Shown here one piece after another: positions 45,332-48,083 of a stretch of 48,083 bases of DNA (position 1 is its first letter; the number at the start of each line of letters is the position of its first letter). The position numbers were made by a program, and so were the translations under genes. The DNA is from an uncultured Desulfovibrio sp. (lineage in GTDB: Bacteria > Desulfobacterota > Desulfovibrionia > Desulfovibrionales > Desulfovibrionaceae): the NCBI GenBank assembly GCA_947038175.1, contig CAMQVJ010000013.1, positions 1-48,083 on the forward strand, in the 5' to 3' direction. The notes beneath the pieces are model-generated. The model was not told where the DNA came from. It was given only the letters and a program-made list of their open reading frames with translations, and did no database searches.

Positions 45332-47056
45332 ATGGCAAAGAAAGTTCTTATTATCGGAGCAGTTGCTCTTGGTCCAAAAGCAGCTGCACGTTGCAGACGA
45401 CTAGATTCAAATATTGAAATTCTCATGATCGACCAAGGGAATTTTATTTCCTATGGTGGTTGCGGAATGCCTTTTTATTTATCGGGCGAAGTAGATAATG
45501 TGCATGCCTTGCGCCAAACTTCCGCCCATGTAAACCGTGACCCTGATTTTTTCAACGACGTGAAAAACGTTGAAGTTCGCATACACACCAAAGCTCTATC
45601 CATACAAAAAGAAGATAAAACGGTAAGCGTTGAAAATCTTGACACAGGCGAAAAATACGACATTGCCTATGATGAGCTTGTCCTCGGCACAGGTAGCAGC
45701 CCCATTATTCCTCAAATTCCTGGTATTAATTTGCAGAATGTTTGCGCCATCTCTTGCCTAGAAGAGGCTATGTCTATTCGTGAAAATTGCGCAAAAAGCA
45801 AACTCGAAAATGTGGTGATTATTGGCGGAGGCTTCACTGGAATGGAAGTCGCTGTTGCCCTAGCGGATATGTGGAGCTTAAAATGCACACTCATCAAGCG
45901 CTCACCAAGACTTTTACCTTCACTCATTTCTGAAACCATATCTGAAATGGTGCGCCATGATTTAGGCAGTTTAGGAATCGACGTTATATCCGAAGAAGAG
46001 GTTTTAGAACTTCGTGGCGAAAACGGAGAAGTGAAAGAAGTTATCACCAGTAAGCGCACATTAAAAGCCGAACAAGTTATTTTTGCCATGGGAGTGAAGC
46101 CAAACTCCGAAATCGCTCAAAAAGCGGGCCTTGACTGCAACCCAAGGGGCGGCATTCGAGTGAATGAATATTTACAAAGCTCCCACCCTCATATTTATGC
46201 TGGTGGCGATTGCGTTGTTATGAAAAATATTATTTCAGGCAAAGAGCAACATTTACCCATGGGTTCTCTTGCTAACCGTCACGGTCGTATCATTGGAACA
46301 AATGTAGCAGGTGGGAACCCAGTTTGTGGCATGGAAACATTCAATGGAGTAGTGGGTTCTTGGTGTATGAAGCTCGCAAAAGGTTCTGCTTCAGGCACAG
46401 GACTCACAGTGGATGAAGCGAAAAAAGCAGGCTTTGACGCCATGAGTGTTAATGTTGAGCAACTCGACAGAGCGCATTTCTACCCTGAAAAAGACATGAT
46501 GACTCTTGAAGTCACCGTGGACAAGAAAACCCGTAGAGTTCTTGGTATGCAAGGATATTGTGCCAACGGTGATGCATTAAAAGCTCGCATTGACACCGTT
46601 GCCGCCATGCTACAATTCTCAAAACCAACATTAAATGACCTTTCAAACGTAGAAGTTGCCTATTCACCGCCACTCGCTTCCGCCATGGACGTTATTAATA
46701 CCGCCGCCAACGTGGCAGATAATGTGCTTTCAGGCGTTCATAACGCCATAAGCCCTGCGCAGTTTGTGGAGCTATGGGAGCAACGAGAAAATAATAATTA
46801 TATTTTCGTAGATTCTCGCCCCGCAAAAGCCTCTCAAATTCTAGCAGAAAAATATCCAGACTATTGGTATTCTATGCCTTTAGAAGGTTTCGACAAGGTC
46901 ATAAGCAAATTGCCTCAAGGAAAAAATATTGCCTTCATTTGTAATTCAGGCACAAGAGCCTATGAGTGCCAACGAAAACTAAAGAGAACAGGGCGTGACT
47001 CTGTGAACTCTGCTGGTGGTATGCAGGCTATGAAAAAACGAGGACAGGAATTCTAA
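45332..47056 (+). CDS. CoA-disulfide reductase-like flavoprotein fused to rhodanese
   Basis: The 574-residue protein starts with an FAD Rossmann motif and the redox cysteine Cys44 in SYGGCGMPFYLSGEV. The NAD(P)H site is VVIIGGGFTGMEVAVAL. IYAGGDCVVMKNIISGKEQHLPMGSLANRHGRIIGTNVAG and the dimerisation domain (DAMSVNVEQLDRAHFYP) follow. The C-terminal 100 residues are a rhodanese domain with the active-site loop FICNSGTRAYE. Such CoADR-Rhd fusions reduce CoA persulfides or polysulfides (Npsr/CoADR-RHD group), so a role in sulfane-sulfur metabolism or redox defence is inferred. AAGGGG precedes the ATG. The TauE exporter gene follows 114 nt downstream, which supports a sulfur role. Confidence 0.93.
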   Translation: MAKKVLIIGAVALGPKAAARCRRLDSNIEILMIDQGNFISYGGCGMPFYLSGEVDNVHALRQTSAHVNRDPDFFNDVKNVEVRIHTKALSIQKEDKTVSVENLDTGEKYDIAYDELVLGTGSSPIIPQIPGINLQNVCAISCLEEAMSIRENCAKSKLENVVIIGGGFTGMEVAVALADMWSLKCTLIKRSPRLLPSLISETISEMVRHDLGSLGIDVISEEEVLELRGENGEVKEVITSKRTLKAEQVIFAMGVKPNSEIAQKAGLDCNPRGGIRVNEYLQSSHPHIYAGGDCVVMKNIISGKEQHLPMGSLANRHGRIIGTNVAGGNPVCGMETFNGVVGSWCMKLAKGSASGTGLTVDEAKKAGFDAMSVNVEQLDRAHFYPEKDMMTLEVTVDKKTRRVLGMQGYCANGDALKARIDTVAAMLQFSKPTLNDLSNVEVAYSPPLASAMDVINTAANVADNVLSGVHNAISPAQFVELWEQRENNNYIFVDSRPAKASQILAEKYPDYWYSMPLEGFDKVISKLPQGKNIAFICNSGTRAYECQRKLKRTGRDSVNSAGGMQAMKKRGQEF

Positions 47057-47084
47057 AAGAGAAAGCACACTTTTAGATATCCCA

Positions 47085-47129
47085 TTTTGATAAAGCGGAG
47101 GGATTTCACATCTCTCCTCTTTATCAAAA
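47085..47129 (+). promoter_or_regulatory. Hairpin between the CoADR-rhodanese and tauE genes
   Basis: TTTTGATAAAG (47085-47095) pairs with CTTTATCAAAA (47119-47129). Inside, GGAGGGAT pairs partly with ATCTCTCC. It lies 41 nt before the tauE start and has no T-run after it except AAAA's complement within the stem. It might attenuate or stabilise the transcript between the two genes. Confidence 0.6.
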
Positions 47130-47170
47130 AGCATACATACAAATATTTCAACACATTACGGAAGGTTAAA

Positions 47171-47911
47171 ATGGAGCTCTTTCTCACTGCCCTTATTTGG
47201 GGTTTTTCTGGCTTCATACATGGGATGAGTGGTTTTGGCGGTGCGATACTAGCAGTGACGGTTTTAAGCCTTTTCATGCCATTAACTTTTTTAGTTCCGT
47301 TAACTATTATCACAAGTCTTGGTATTAACCTCACAGTTATTTATAGTTATTGGCGAGATTGCGATTATAAAATTTTGGGCACTATGCTTCTCGCCTCTCT
47401 GCCCGGGCTTATTTTAGGCACGTATGCTTTAAAAGTAATCCCAAACGCCTATCTCCAGTTCATCATGGGAGCATGCTTACTTATTTTTATTCTGTGGCAA
47501 TATCTGCATAAGCAAAACAAAAATGGCGCAGATCACCTATGGATACGCCTTTTTGCTAGTTTTATAGCAGGCTTTTCCTTCACCTCCACCTCACTAGGTG
47601 GGCCTCCCCTTGCGGTTTATGTTCTTTACGCCAACTGGTCACCACAAAAAGTACTAGGCACAACGAGCGCTTTTTTCCTCCTCCTAGGCCTTATAAGTGT
47701 GCCAACTCTGGCAATGGGCAATCTATTTTCCCCCACCCTCATCGAATACGCTATAGTCTCCACCCTAAGCACCGTTGTCGGCATTCAACTATCCTTCAAG
47801 CTAATGAAGAAGGGAGGAGAAAAACTCTTTGTCAAATCCTTACTTATCATCATTCTCATTTCTGCACTTTTATGCTTATATAGCTCCACAAAAGTGATTT
47901 TAGGATTCTAA
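47171..47911 (+). CDS. TauE/SafE-family sulfite/organosulfonate exporter
   Basis: The 246-residue polytopic membrane protein has about seven or eight segments. It has the family hallmarks WGFSGFIHGMSGFGGAILAV in the first half and FTSTSLGGPPLAVYVLYANWSPQKVLGTTSAFF in the second. ASLPGLILGTYAL is also typical. GGAAGG lies a few bases before the ATG at 47171. An earlier in-frame start at 47087 lies in the hairpin and adds 28 non-family residues. It follows a persulfide-type reductase, so export of sulfite or a related anion is plausible. Confidence 0.92.
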   Translation: MELFLTALIWGFSGFIHGMSGFGGAILAVTVLSLFMPLTFLVPLTIITSLGINLTVIYSYWRDCDYKILGTMLLASLPGLILGTYALKVIPNAYLQFIMGACLLIFILWQYLHKQNKNGADHLWIRLFASFIAGFSFTSTSLGGPPLAVYVLYANWSPQKVLGTTSAFFLLLGLISVPTLAMGNLFSPTLIEYAIVSTLSTVVGIQLSFKLMKKGGEKLFVKSLLIIILISALLCLYSSTKVILGF

Positions 47912-47919
47912 GCTTTTTT

Positions 47920-47954
47920 GGGATTTGGGGCTTCTGGGATTTTGGGCTTTTGGG
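47920..47954 (+). repeat. G-tract repeat after tauE
   Basis: Five G-runs of three or four, spaced 4-5 bases apart (GGGATTTGGGGCTTCTGGG and onward), form a degenerate tandem repeat and a possible G-quadruplex, starting nine bases after the stop codon. Confidence 0.55.
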
Positions 47955-47990
47955 ACTGCGATATTTTAGTGTTTGTCAAAAGCTTCCGTG

Positions 47991-48035
47991 CTTGGCGTAG
48001 GCTTTGGTGTGTGGCATACGCCACGACATGAGGAA
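47991..48035 (-). repeat. Dispersed 44-45 bp repeat, copy B, inverted
   Basis: Inverted relative to 56-100, with the same palindrome GTGGCATACGCCAC and the CTTGGCGTAG end. Differences are clustered between the conserved blocks. The last 48 bases of the window hold nothing else I can identify. Confidence 0.6.
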
Positions 48036-48083
48036 TATTAGAAGCGCCGTATAGCACTGCGTGCTATGATTATGGGACGTGAG

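Overview
The window looks like a chromosomal stretch of a low-GC Gram-negative bacterium. LptD shows an outer membrane with LPS. The mix of a K+-independent membrane pyrophosphatase, a VKOR-type disulfide oxidase, an EF-G-like paralogue and a CoA-disulfide-reductase/rhodanese beside a TauE exporter would fit a host-associated Desulfovibrionaceae (Desulfobacterota), for example near Lawsonia or Taurinivorans. That placement is an inference from gene content only.

Region 1 (1-13,600) is core and housekeeping: hppA (-), a membrane diguanylate cyclase (+), alr (-), lptD and comM (+), a VKOR-thioredoxin fusion (+) and an EF-G-like GTPase (+) behind a promoter that overlaps a strong inverted repeat. 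Region 2 (13,740-26,120) is almost all on the minus strand: CaCA antiporter and a greatly inflated RluC/RluD-type pseudouridine synthase; ilvE, dnaX and ybaB; then a membrane protein, a YgjP-like metallopeptidase and an acidic unknown protein; then a CBS-pair protein. The dnaX locus has all the parts of a programmed -1 frameshift. The zero frame stops after a gamma-like product, and a TTTGGGG heptamer followed by an 8-bp stem-loop would join it to a second frame that carries the tau C-terminus. Several proteins here are swollen by degenerate in-frame tandem repeats.

Region 3 (26,800-28,930) is groES-groEL with a clear terminator. The 3' end of groEL and its terminator are duplicated 1.87 kb downstream, on the far side of a frameshifted FkbM-type methyltransferase. 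Region 4 (31,300-43,130) is a surface polysaccharide locus. ManC makes GDP-mannose, Gmd makes GDP-4-keto-6-deoxymannose, and Fcl (GDP-L-fucose) and an Rmd-like reductase (GDP-D-rhamnose) branch from it. Four recognisable glycosyltransferase genes (GT8-like, double GT2, GT4, GT2), one unknown cluster protein and a decayed rmd copy complete it. Region 5 (43,380-47,911) has the FetA/FetB iron-export ABC pair, then a CoA-disulfide-reductase/rhodanese fusion followed by a TauE/SafE exporter, a likely sulfane-sulfur/sulfite module.

The intergenic DNA is also structured. A G/C hairpin followed by AAACCCC(C)ACA recurs downstream of at least four unrelated genes, always in the same orientation relative to the upstream gene and with stem-preserving base changes. 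The two ends of the window carry inverted copies of a 44-45 bp repeat.
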